Source of the DNA: Calothrix parasitica NIES-267
Lineage (GTDB): Bacteria; Cyanobacteriota; Cyanobacteriia; Cyanobacteriales; Nostocaceae
Direction of reading: 5' to 3'
DNA: 64,000 nt
Assembly (NCBI RefSeq): GCF_002368095.1
Contig: NZ_AP018227.1
Coordinates: forward strand, 5,484,901 to 5,548,900
Under the pieces are notes generated by a model, which was not told where the DNA came from, ran no database searches, and worked only from the letters and a program-made list of their open reading frames with translations. The translations under genes were made by a program, and so were the position numbers. This document shows positions 37,278-45,636 of this stretch, in pieces (position 1 is the stretch's first letter; each line of letters opens with the position of its first letter).

Positions 37278-39281
37278 TTGTATAGATAAAAGCTATGACT
37301 TCAATCGTAAAAATCGTGTTGCTATTTCACTTAATCTTATTTACCTTATCAGGAGGAAGGTAAAAGGAGGGTAATTGAAAATGAGCAATTGGTAATTGGT
37401 AATTAGTAAGGATAATTATTAATAAGTCATTAGTAAGGGTTAATGGGTAAGGGTAAACCAGTTATTTAACTGTAATAAGATTATACGTTTCTATGAGTTT
37501 AAATGAATTTAGGGGAGAATAAAATATTTATTGTTCGCGGAGTATAAATCAGGTCAGAATAAAAGTTATTGTTTATGTTGCCATTTTTGATGGTAGAATA
37601 AAATGTTTTTAGCAAAATATTTTAATAAACTTCTTATTACTTAATTTGTAAATAAAAACATATCAATATTTAATTAGTTAATCTTACAATCCATACCGAT
37701 AAAGTATTTTAGCTATCTGACTATTTTTTAAAGTAATTTTTTATTTTCTATTCAGATGCTATTTTATAACTTATAAATATCCTATTAGTAAAAAAGCATA
37801 ATCATATTTATAAACCTGAAGACAATATTTAAGATAAATATATACAGCAATAAAATCCAATAATAAAAGTATTAAATGTGAATTATGTAAATTAAATTTT
37901 AAAAATAAATATAGATTAATAATTATTTTTTTAAACAGCAAAAATAATAGATGTCTATAAATATTCAGATGAAGATTGAGGGCTAAAAACGATAAATTAG
38001 TTTATCTTATATTTTCCTCTAATTAATCAAAAATTTGTCAAAAATAGCAATAAGTAATCAGCACCATAGATTATTAGTGGCTGGACTATCTCTGCGAATC
38101 AGAGTCAGAGGTGCAGTTACATCAAAAAAACAAAACTGATGGCGTTGCTGATTAAAAATATGATTTGCCCCCCAACCCCCAATTCTGGGGGAGAAGAATA
38201 ATTTCAAGTCCCCCCAAAATTGGGGGATTTAGGGGGCTAGTAAATATGAGAAAATTCACGAAGTAAGAGGGAAGAAAGAAGAAGGAAGAAGAACTCACGT
38301 TTTAAAACGTGAGATGATCCACACGCTCCGCGTGAATGAAACAAGGACGTAAATATTCCCTTGCGCTACGCTCCTTAAAATATTGTTTTTTTCAATAATA
38401 TCGTTTTAGACTCATAACGCGCATTTTTTAAAAATATATTACCTTCTTCCTTCTTCCTCCTAACTCCTTCCTTCTTTTATAAATTCATATTTTAATATGG
38501 CTAACGCCAAACTGATGATAGAGCAGCGGTGGAGTAGAGAAACACGGATTCACGAAAACTAAAGCCTTGAACAGGTAATTTTCCAAAATTGGAAATTGAA
38601 TTTCTAAAATTGGAATTAAATTTTCCGCAAAAGCCAATGACTCAAGCAATGGTTCTTGCGATGATACAAACTAGACGACAAACAACCGGCGATAATCAAG
38701 CAGTTTCAACTCGATTGAATTTGCAAAATAATCGCAGTTTTGTGTCAGTCTAAATTGAAATTAATAATATAATTTTTCTTGCATTTAGTTATTCGTAAGT
38801 AAATAAAATTGCTTTGCGAGCTTTCAAGTTTGCTTACTTGTATCCTAAAATTAATATTATTTACTGAAAGTATTCTTGAAAGTAGATAATCAAGGGCAGA
38901 ATAATATTATATTGGGATATTGAGATAATAGTTTGCCAGTATAGCTGACTCCAACTTTGCTATTAAACTTAATCCTTATATTTCTATATATCTTTGTATT
39001 ATTAATAGTTGTTTAATGTTTAAGATATAGCTATATAAGCAAGTCGGCACAAATAAAACGAACTATGTAACAGAATGTAAGTAGCTATTAAACCCCTGCG
39101 ACGATTCACACCTTACTCTTCGAGAACCCCTCCGGGGAACATGTGAGTTAATTTGGCCTAAGAAACAAAGCTTTTTTTTCAAAATCGGAAACTAACTTGC
39201 CGTAAAAGATAATGACTTAGGAATGAGTTTATTGGCATGATACTCAACAGCAGATAAATAACAGGCTGGCAGGGTATTAAA
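37278..39281. other. 2-kb AT-rich gap with repeats, no intact gene
   Basis: Very AT-rich to about 38100. It contains ATTGGTA units near 37390, a MITE-like element (38144-38240), an ACTCACGTTTTAAAACGTGAG palindrome (38294-38314), the hairpin CACGCTCCGCGTG (38322-38334) and an AAGTCGGC-type repeat at 39042. Segments 38620-38705 and 39190-39280 are diverged copies of each other; the second leads into the STAND gene. A 38-codon frame at 38637-38753 is not convincing. Confidence 0.6.
38144..38240. mobile_element. MITE-like element, copy 1
   Basis: GGCGTTGCTGATTAAAAATA leads into a C/G-run palindrome (CCCCCAATTCTGGGGG and CCCCAAAATTGGGGG, then ATTTAGGGGGCTAG). The reverse complement of 47812-47910 has the same order with few differences, so these are two copies of one non-coding mobile element in opposite orientations. 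Confidence 0.78.
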
Positions 39282-40250
39282 ATGGGACAAGCTCATTCAA
39301 GCACCAAGCGTTATCGTGGTTTTGTTCTTACTAACGAGGGGTTGCAAAAACTTAACAACTGCATTCAAAAGTTGGAAGCTCAAACTAGAATGCGCTATGG
39401 AGCGAGCGCTATAGCCCGGAAAGTCCAGCTAGTAGAATCGGATGGTATTCATCCTATTACTGTTAGAAAAATACTGCAATGTCAGACTGGAGTTGATTAT
39501 CGCTCTATAGACCATGTTTTTCAAGCTTTGCAACTATCTTTGAGTGAAGGTGATTACGCTCATGCAGATTTATGTAAATCTAATAAATCTAGTAAATCTA
39601 AATGGACTAATATTTCTTCCTCTCCTAGTTACATTAATATTCCGGATATCTCAAATTTTTACGGACGTACTCAAGAAATCGCTCAACTCGAATCCAAAAT
39701 TATTTGCGACCGTACTAAAGTGGTGGCTCTATTTGGAACGGTAGGAATCGGTAAAACCGCTACAGCTATTAAATTATCGCATTCGCGGAAAAGCAGGTTT
39801 GAATTTGTTCTTTGGAAGTCGCTACGTCAAGCTCCTACTTTTGAAGAGTTACTAATTAGCCTACTCAATCACTTTCCTACAATTAATAAAAATCATTTGC
39901 CTACAAGTCTTTGTAGTTTAATTGATTTGTTTTTAGAACAGCTTCAGCGTCATCGTTGTTTGTTAATTTTCGATGGTTTTGAAACCATTATGAACAACCA
40001 GGATGATGAAGATACTGCTTACGGAGATTTTCTACAAATATTCTTAGAAAGTAATCATCAAAGTAATGTCATATTAACTACTCGTAAGCAGACTAATTTG
40101 GTTGGTATTTTAGAAGATAAAAATCTATATTCAATACGACTTAATAGTTTACAAACCCAAGGTTTCGAGAGATTACGTCGCTGTCGCTCGGCCCGGACGC
40201 AATTACGTTACTTTTGCGTAAGTCCTACGTATATTAAATTATTAGAATAG
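39282..40250 (+). pseudogene. Truncated NB-ARC/STAND NTPase
   Basis: 322 codons remain of what is normally a large (>1000 aa) cyanobacterial STAND protein. Residues 1-95 form an HTH-like N-terminal domain (ASAIARKVQLVE...ITVRKIL). The NB-ARC domain has Walker A GTVGIGKT (152-159), Walker B CLLIFDGFE (226-234) and LTTR (265-268). From about residue 297 the sequence is encoded by a dispersed repeat (40196-40227) and the frame soon stops. The ARC2, WHD and C-terminal sensor (WD40 or TPR) are missing, so a functional switch is unlikely. Confidence 0.82.
40196..40227. repeat. 32-bp direct repeat, left copy
   Basis: GACGCAATTACGTTACTTTT followed by GCGTAAGTCCTA. The copy at 47961-47992 has the same orientation and differs at two positions. 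The unit is partly palindromic (GACGCAA / TTGCGT). This copy coincides with the point where the STAND gene is broken. Confidence 0.85.
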
Positions 40251-40342
40251 TATTGCGCGAATGAGAGATATTTGATATGACTTTCAGGCATTTTTTAAAA
40301 TTTAATCGCTATCAAAGAAGTATTAATGAGTGATGGGATGTA

Positions 40343-40379
40343 GAGACGTAGCAGTGCTACGTCTCCCGACGTTAGGTCG
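40343..40379. repeat. GAGACGTAGCA palindrome with CGACGTTAGGTCG tail
   Basis: GAGACGTAGCAGTGCTACGTC (23 bp with its last TC) is self-complementary around its centre and is followed by CCGACGTTAGGTCG. Relatives lie at 5712, 8692 and 28538 (the last in reverse order). The gap 40251-40573 also contains a copy of the AAGTCGGC/GGCTGAAAAGCC repeat (40425-40460) also found near 14885-14925. Confidence 0.7.
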
Positions 40380-40573
40380 AAAACAAAGCAGTTAGAATTT
40401 ATGCAATCGACTAGTACAAGTCGGCGTAAATAAGGCAACCATTAAAAATGGCTGAAAAGCCTAGAAAATCAAACTTCTTACTTCCGCGAAGCGCTACTAG
40501 TAGTAGGTAATTAAGGTCAAAAGTCAAAATTCTCCTTGTCCCCTTACTTCCCCCCATCCCCAACCCGACCTAA

Positions 40574-41137
40574 TTAAGAAAGCACAACAGTACTCGCAGC
40601 AGGGGTAATATTCAGGTCTAAACCAGCAGCTAATATAGCAACTTCAGAACCATCTACCGATAGTAGACCAGTTGCAACATCATAAGCAGCATCATTAGTC
40701 CCTACAATTAAGATGGAATCTTCACCTTTTTCAAAATCCAGAAGTATATCAAAATCACCTGCTTCAAACTGGTCTGCAAAAAATTCAAAAACATCGCTTC
40801 CCCCTCCACCAATCAGAAGGTCGGAACCTTGATTCCCAACAACAACATCGTCCCCTAATCCACCTCTGACAACATCATCACCAAAACCACCGAACATAAA
40901 ATCAGTACCTTCAGCACCCATAATATTGTCATTTCCAGCACCTGCCATAATAATATCGACTTCATCACCACCAGCCGCTACATCGTTGGTGTCACCGAAA
41001 ATGAGAATGTTGGTTTGGTCTTCTTGTCCTACAGCAAATATTCCACCACCCTCTTGAGGTTCATCGAAAAACATTGCACCTTCAAAATCACTAATAAATA
41101 GTGGAACCGTGCTACCTGCTTCTAAAGTAGATGTCAT
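40574..41137 (-). CDS. RTX calcium-binding repeat protein
   Basis: A 187-residue acidic protein. Residues about 55-125 hold RTX nonapeptide repeats (GAGNDNIMGAEGTDFMFGGFGDD, GGLGDDVVVGNQGSDLLIGG) that fold as a calcium-binding parallel beta roll. The C-terminal block DVFEFFADQFEAGDFDILLDFEKGEDSI is the usual cap. No enzymatic domain. Probably exported by type I secretion, but no exporter is nearby. A GGAG ribosome site precedes the ATG at 41137. Confidence 0.82.
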   Translation of the reverse strand: MTSTLEAGSTVPLFISDFEGAMFFDEPQEGGGIFAVGQEDQTNILIFGDTNDVAAGGDEVDIIMAGAGNDNIMGAEGTDFMFGGFGDDVVRGGLGDDVVVGNQGSDLLIGGGGSDVFEFFADQFEAGDFDILLDFEKGEDSILIVGTNDAAYDVATGLLSVDGSEVAILAAGLDLNITPAASTVVLS

Positions 41138-41491
41138 TTTGTTGTATCTCCTGTGGAATTAAGTATGTTTTCTAATTCCCTTTGACTTTAAGTAATCCCG
41201 TCAAAAAGAAAATTAGAGTCAGATGAGGTGAAACTTAAACTCAGATGAGAAATTTTAAGTGAAGAAGTCAAATCCCAAATTGAATTACTATCAGTCGAAC
41301 AAGGAGACAGAGATTACAACGACATGATTCTTTCTATTCAGCAGGTTGAGATATTAGCTTAAATCGCACTTATGCTTTTTCCATATAAAGCTATTGAATA
41401 TAGCAGTTTTCAGTTGGGTGCAATACAGTCCTAAGCTCACCTCTGGTTTGCAGTTAGATTAAGTACCTTGTCTACTGCTGTCGCTCCAGGA

Positions 41492-41637
41492 GCAGATAAG
41501 GTCAACGCTTTTGAAGGAAACGGTGAAAATATTAATATTGCGACCCCTGGAATATTCGGAATTACATTTAGAGTTAGAGAACAAATAACTTTAAACCGCG
41601 ATATTACAGCAAGTTCCCAATTTGTATCGATGAAGAT
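41492..41637 (+). pseudogene. Remnant of filamentous-haemagglutinin-like gene, copy 1
   Basis: The frame reads ADKVNAFEGNGENINIATPG, IFGITFRVREQITLNRDIT, ASSQF. This is the repeat region near the C-terminus of cyanobacterial two-partner-secretion haemagglutinin-like proteins (NAFxGNGGNIxIxTxGIFGIxFR...DITASSxF). No start and no upstream domain; only about 50 codons survive. The rest of the 41138-41804 gap has no gene, except a short decayed frame (41249-41361, ending SIQQVEILA) of unknown origin. Confidence 0.75.
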
Positions 41638-41804
41638 TTTAATTTAGTTTAATTACGAATTGATACGTTTTTAATTGACTGTCATTTTGTTGTCATGTTT
41701 TTTTGTCACACTCAAAAACAGTTTTGCGATTGTAGCTAATTATATTTGTCTATTAAAGTCAATAAATTGATTACAAGTTGATGCATCTTAAAAACTGATA
41801 ACTG

Positions 41805-43055
41805 ATGAAAACTCATATAATTCGCCCAATCACAGCAACGCTAAGTGTAATTATTCTCTTAGCTCTTGGGGCTTGTTCTTCTACAGATAATTCTTCTTCC
41901 GCACAAAACGCAAATCAATCAACTACTGCACAAAATACCAATAGCCCAACATCTAAGAATCCCCTGTTCTCGGACAAGAATGTAGCTGTAGCGAAAAATT
42001 TCAAAGCCACAACTGTATTGCAAGGTTTAGAACGACCTTGGGGTATGACATGGCTGACCGATGGAGCAATGCTAATTACCGAACGTCCGGGAAGGGTGCG
42101 AATCGTTCGTAATGGAACTTTAGACCCCAACCCTATCGCAGGAGTTCCAGAAATTTTTGCATCTAATCAAGGGGGTTTGATGGATGTTTCGGTGCATCCG
42201 AATTTTGAAAAAAACGCAAAGGTTTACTTTACCTATTCCCACGGTACCAGCCAAGCCAATCGTACCAGAGTTGCTAGAGCTACACTTGACGGGTCAACTT
42301 TCAAAAATTGGGAGGTTATTTTCCAGGTTTCTCAAGCAAAACCAGGTGGTCAACATTTTGGTTCGCGTATTGTTTGGCTCCCAGATAATACGATGTTAGT
42401 AGCCATTGGAGATGGTGGTAATCCACCGACTCGACTTAATGGGGACTTTATTCGTAAACAAGCTCAAAACCTGAATTCTCATCTCGGTAAAGTTGTTCGT
42501 TTAAATGATGACGGTTCCATTCCTAAAGACAACCCCTTCGCTGCATCGGATAATGCCGATCAAGCGATATATAGTTACGGACATCGTAATATTCAAGGAA
42601 TGGCTTTTGACTCAGATGCGAATAGATTGTGGTCAACCGAACATGGTTCCAGAGGTGGTGACGAACTGAATCTTGTAGAAGCAGGGAAAAACTATGGCTG
42701 GCCAGAAGTTACCCACAGCAAGGAATATACTGGAGGAGAAATTTCTTCTGAGCGTTCGCGACCGGGAATGATAGACCCAAAAGTTGTGTGGACTCCTGCG
42801 ATAGCACCTTCGGGGTTAGCTTTCTATTCAAACGACCGCTTCGGAGTCTGGAAAGGAGATTTATTTGCAGGGGGTTTAGTTTCTGGTGATGTTCGTCGCA
42901 TTGATTTGGATGCAAACGGTAATGTCGTCAAAGAAGAATCGATTCCTATCGGTGGTCGAGTCCGAGATGTACGTCAAGGTCCCGACGGAGGTTTATACGT
43001 TTTGACCGATGAGCAAGATGGCAAGTTAATCAGTATTGAACCGACACAAAGTTAA
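41805..43055 (+). CDS. PQQ-dependent sugar dehydrogenase, lipoprotein
   Basis: A 416-residue six-bladed beta-propeller of the soluble glucose dehydrogenase (GdhB/YliI) type, which oxidises aldose sugars with PQQ as cofactor. The lipobox LALGAC (Cys24) and Ser/Asn-rich linker indicate export and lipid anchoring. Family landmarks are RPWGMTWLTDGAMLITERPG, GGLMDVSVHPNF, the His-containing GGQHFGSRIVW, YSYGHRNIQGMAFD, STEHGSRGGDELNLVEAGKNYGWP and WTPAIAPSGLAFY. The PQQ biosynthesis genes follow on the same strand after 187 bp, which strongly supports PQQ as cofactor. Confidence 0.92.
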   Translation: MKTHIIRPITATLSVIILLALGACSSTDNSSSAQNANQSTTAQNTNSPTSKNPLFSDKNVAVAKNFKATTVLQGLERPWGMTWLTDGAMLITERPGRVRIVRNGTLDPNPIAGVPEIFASNQGGLMDVSVHPNFEKNAKVYFTYSHGTSQANRTRVARATLDGSTFKNWEVIFQVSQAKPGGQHFGSRIVWLPDNTMLVAIGDGGNPPTRLNGDFIRKQAQNLNSHLGKVVRLNDDGSIPKDNPFAASDNADQAIYSYGHRNIQGMAFDSDANRLWSTEHGSRGGDELNLVEAGKNYGWPEVTHSKEYTGGEISSERSRPGMIDPKVVWTPAIAPSGLAFYSNDRFGVWKGDLFAGGLVSGDVRRIDLDANGNVVKEESIPIGGRVRDVRQGPDGGLYVLTDEQDGKLISIEPTQS

Positions 43056-43242
43056 GTAAGAAGTAAGAAGTAAGAAATAATGGTCAAAAATAATTTTTTA
43101 TAGCATTAGATGATTATTAAAACTTTGACCTTTAAACTTTAACTTCTAACCTCTAACCTCTAACCAGCGCTATATATGCTTTCTCATAGAAGTGCAAAAA
43201 TAAGTTTTTCATTTATTCAACCTATTCAAGGACGCAATTAAA

Positions 43243-43431
43243 ATGAATAAAAAAAATAATTCTTCGATGTCTGGAAATAAAGATTCAAACCTTCCCAAGA
43301 TTCATACCAAAAAAACTCATACAAATTCCGACTCACCAGGATTTAAACCAGCAGCGGTTTGGGAAGCACCATCGTTTGAAGAATTTGGTCTTTGTATGGA
43401 AGTCACTGCTTACGTTCATCAATTGGATTAA
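43243..43431 (+). CDS. pqqA: PQQ precursor peptide PqqA, N-terminally extended
   Basis: A 62-residue peptide whose last ~28 residues (KPAAVWEAPSFEEFGLCMEV then TAYVHQLD) match PqqA. Glu53 and Tyr57 have the Glu-x3-Tyr spacing joined by PqqE to form PQQ. The first ~33 residues are Asn/Ser/Lys-rich and have no counterpart in classical 23-39-residue PqqA. Internal Met9 gives a slightly shorter form. The ATG at 43243 is preceded by GGACG. pqqB follows after 23 bp. Confidence 0.9.
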   Translation: MNKKNNSSMSGNKDSNLPKIHTKKTHTNSDSPGFKPAAVWEAPSFEEFGLCMEVTAYVHQLD

Positions 43432-43454
43432 TTAGTAGTTAGTAAATTAAATCA

Positions 43455-44378
43455 ATGCTTGTACGAATTCTTGGTTCTGCTGCTGGAGGGGGATTTCCTC
43501 AATGGAACTGTAATTGTCCCGGTTGTCAATCTGTCCGTGAGGGTAAAAATACCGTACATCAACGCACCCAATCATCCCTTGCTGTTCGTGGAACTGAGGG
43601 TTCCTGGTATTTGATAAATGCATCCCCCGATGTACGTCAACAACTGGAACGATTGCGAGATACGGTTCCGACTTCAATTCGTTCTAACCCCATCGCTGGA
43701 GTGTTATTAACCGATGCAGAAATAGACCATACCGCAGGATTAATGATTCTCCGAGAATCTGCGGAACCATTAGCTATTTATGGAACTAATTCTGTACGTA
43801 AAGCATTAACCGACGGATTTTCGATTCTCCGCGTTCTCAAAGATTATTGTGGAGTTGTTTGGTCTAATATTGAACCGGGTTCTACAGTAGATTTGAATAG
43901 CGATGATAGCTCCAGCTTAGAAATAGAGGTGTTTTCACTCAAGAGTAAACCACCAAAATATATGCGTTCTGATGTTCGCGGTGATGGGAATCACCATAAC
44001 TCAGTGGTTGGGTTTACCTTTCGCGATCGCATTAGTGGGGGTGTTGTAACATATGCTCCAGCACTTTCTGAGTTGAGCGATTCTATATTAGAGCGGTTAG
44101 ATAAAAGCGATTGCATTTTAGTGGATGGAACATTTTGGCAAAATGACGAACTAGTTAAGTTGGGAATGTCAACACGTACCTCTGAAGCAATGGGTCATTT
44201 ACCGCTTTCCGGAGATAACGGTAGCTTAAATCATCTTGCCAAACTTTCCTCTAAGCGGAAAATTTTTACCCACATTAACAACAGCAATCCGATTCTCGTT
44301 GCTAATTCAGCAGAACGCAAAATAGTTGAAGCAGCAGGTGTGGAGGTTGGTGATGATGGTTTAACAATTGAATTTTAG
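43455..44378 (+). CDS. pqqB: PQQ biosynthesis protein PqqB
   Basis: A 307-residue metallo-beta-lactamase-fold hydroxylase that acts on the Glu-Tyr derived intermediate. The start MLVRILGSAAGGGFPQWNCNCPGCQSVR with its Cys zinc-site motif is the PqqB signature. LINASPDVRQQL, LLTDAEIDHTAGLMILRE and DGTFWQNDEL...MGHLPLSG are further conserved blocks. Length is normal. It lies between pqqA and pqqC on the same strand, 48 bp from the chosen pqqC start. Confidence 0.95.
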   Translation: MLVRILGSAAGGGFPQWNCNCPGCQSVREGKNTVHQRTQSSLAVRGTEGSWYLINASPDVRQQLERLRDTVPTSIRSNPIAGVLLTDAEIDHTAGLMILRESAEPLAIYGTNSVRKALTDGFSILRVLKDYCGVVWSNIEPGSTVDLNSDDSSSLEIEVFSLKSKPPKYMRSDVRGDGNHHNSVVGFTFRDRISGGVVTYAPALSELSDSILERLDKSDCILVDGTFWQNDELVKLGMSTRTSEAMGHLPLSGDNGSLNHLAKLSSKRKIFTHINNSNPILVANSAERKIVEAAGVEVGDDGLTIEF

Positions 44379-44426
44379 TTAAAAGTTGAAAGTTGAAAGT
44401 TGATTATCTTTATCGTAAAAATCATA

Positions 44427-45152
44427 ATGCAATTACTCAACCAGGAATTAAAAAAACCTTGGACAAAACAAGAATTTGAATCCGTACTCTACTCCCAAAA
44501 ATCCCGCTATCATCATTTACATCCCTTTCACCAAAGAATGAACCAGGGATTATTAACACAAACAGAAATACGAAACTGGGTAGCAAATCGTTTTTATTAT
44601 CAAAAGAATATTCCCCTCAAAGATGCAGCGATTTTAGCAAACTGTCCCGATAGAGAAGTAAGACGAGAATGGATTGAGCGGATTATAGACCATGATGGAC
44701 GCTCGGGAGACGAAGGTGGTATTGAAGCATGGATTCAATTAGGTAAAAGTGTCGGATTGTCACCTTCGGAACTACTATCGGAGCGACATGTATTACCCGG
44801 TGTTCGCTATGCTGTAGATGCTTACGTAAATTTTTGTCGCAATCAGTTGTGGATTATCGCGATTGCTGCATCATTAACTGAGTTATTCGGTCCCGATGCA
44901 ATTCAGGTCAGATTAGCAGCATTAGAATCTCATTATGACTGGATAGACCCCACCGGATTTGAATATTTCCGGGTAAGGCTGAAAAAAGCACCCCGAGACG
45001 CGAAATACGCGCTGAATCTGGTTTTACAACACTGTACAACTGGCGATAGTCAAGAGCAAGCGGTTCAAGCATTAGCATTTAAATGCGATTTACTTTGGAC
45101 TCAGCTAGATGCAATTGATAAAGGTGATACTCGTCCAGCTATCGAGGAATAA
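44427..45152 (+). CDS. pqqC: Pyrroloquinoline-quinone synthase PqqC
   Basis: A 241-residue cofactorless oxidase that performs ring closure and the final oxidation to PQQ. Conserved elements are SRYHHLHPFHQRMNQG, ANRFYYQKNIPLKDAAILANC, RREWIERIIDHDG and FGPDAIQVRL...HYDWI. I start at the ATG at 44427 (MQLLNQELKKPW), because the nine-residue upstream extension is hydrophobic and lies in spacer-like sequence. pqqD begins 2 bp after the stop, so they are translated from one mRNA. Confidence 0.95.
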   Translation: MQLLNQELKKPWTKQEFESVLYSQKSRYHHLHPFHQRMNQGLLTQTEIRNWVANRFYYQKNIPLKDAAILANCPDREVRREWIERIIDHDGRSGDEGGIEAWIQLGKSVGLSPSELLSERHVLPGVRYAVDAYVNFCRNQLWIIAIAASLTELFGPDAIQVRLAALESHYDWIDPTGFEYFRVRLKKAPRDAKYALNLVLQHCTTGDSQEQAVQALAFKCDLLWTQLDAIDKGDTRPAIEE

Positions 45153-45154
45153 CA

Positions 45155-45442
45155 ATGCAACAAAGCCTAATTCCTCAAACTCTTGATTATTTAACTTTTG
45201 CTCCTGGAGTACGTTTACATTGGAGCGAAGTCAGACAGCAATATTGGCTTTTATTTCCCGAAGCTGCACTTGCTTTAAACTCTACAGCCGCAGCCATACT
45301 CGCTAAATGCGATGGAAATAATTCTCTAGATGAAATTTTAACAGTATTAAAGCAGCAATATTGTGATGTTAACGTTAGCGATGTGGAAAATTTATTGTTA
45401 TCGGTATTCAAGCGAGGATTGTTAATCAGGTCTGCATGTTAA
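45155..45442 (+). CDS. pqqD: PQQ biosynthesis chaperone PqqD
   Basis: A 95-residue peptide chaperone with a winged-helix RRE fold that presents PqqA to the radical SAM enzyme PqqE. The sequence LAPGVRLHW-like TFAPGVRLHWSEVRQQYWLLFPEAALALNSTAAAILAKCDG and LLSVFKRGLLI match the family. It is a free-standing protein, not fused to PqqC or PqqE as in some bacteria. It starts 2 bp after pqqC. A 194-bp gap with short repeats separates it from pqqE. Confidence 0.93.
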   Translation: MQQSLIPQTLDYLTFAPGVRLHWSEVRQQYWLLFPEAALALNSTAAAILAKCDGNNSLDEILTVLKQQYCDVNVSDVENLLLSVFKRGLLIRSAC

Positions 45443-45636
45443 AGGTTAAATGTCAGTTAATTATTAAATTTATTTACTATTCTCCGTTCCCTGTTCCTGA
45501 CTCTCTACTATTGCTACATTCATGACTGGTAATCCACACCCGACCGGTGAACAACTGATGACTGAAATGAATATTAATAGTAATTGTAGGTTGGGTTGAA
45601 CGGAGAGAAACCCAACACTGATAATTGATAATTGAA

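Noticed and set aside
38637-38753. 38-codon frame starting MTQAMVLAM
   Set aside because: No clear ribosome site, and the region aligns loosely with non-coding DNA upstream of the STAND gene.
41249-41361. Short frame EEVKSQIELL to SIQQVEILA considered as a gene
   Set aside because: No start codon and a stop directly upstream; at best an unidentified remnant.
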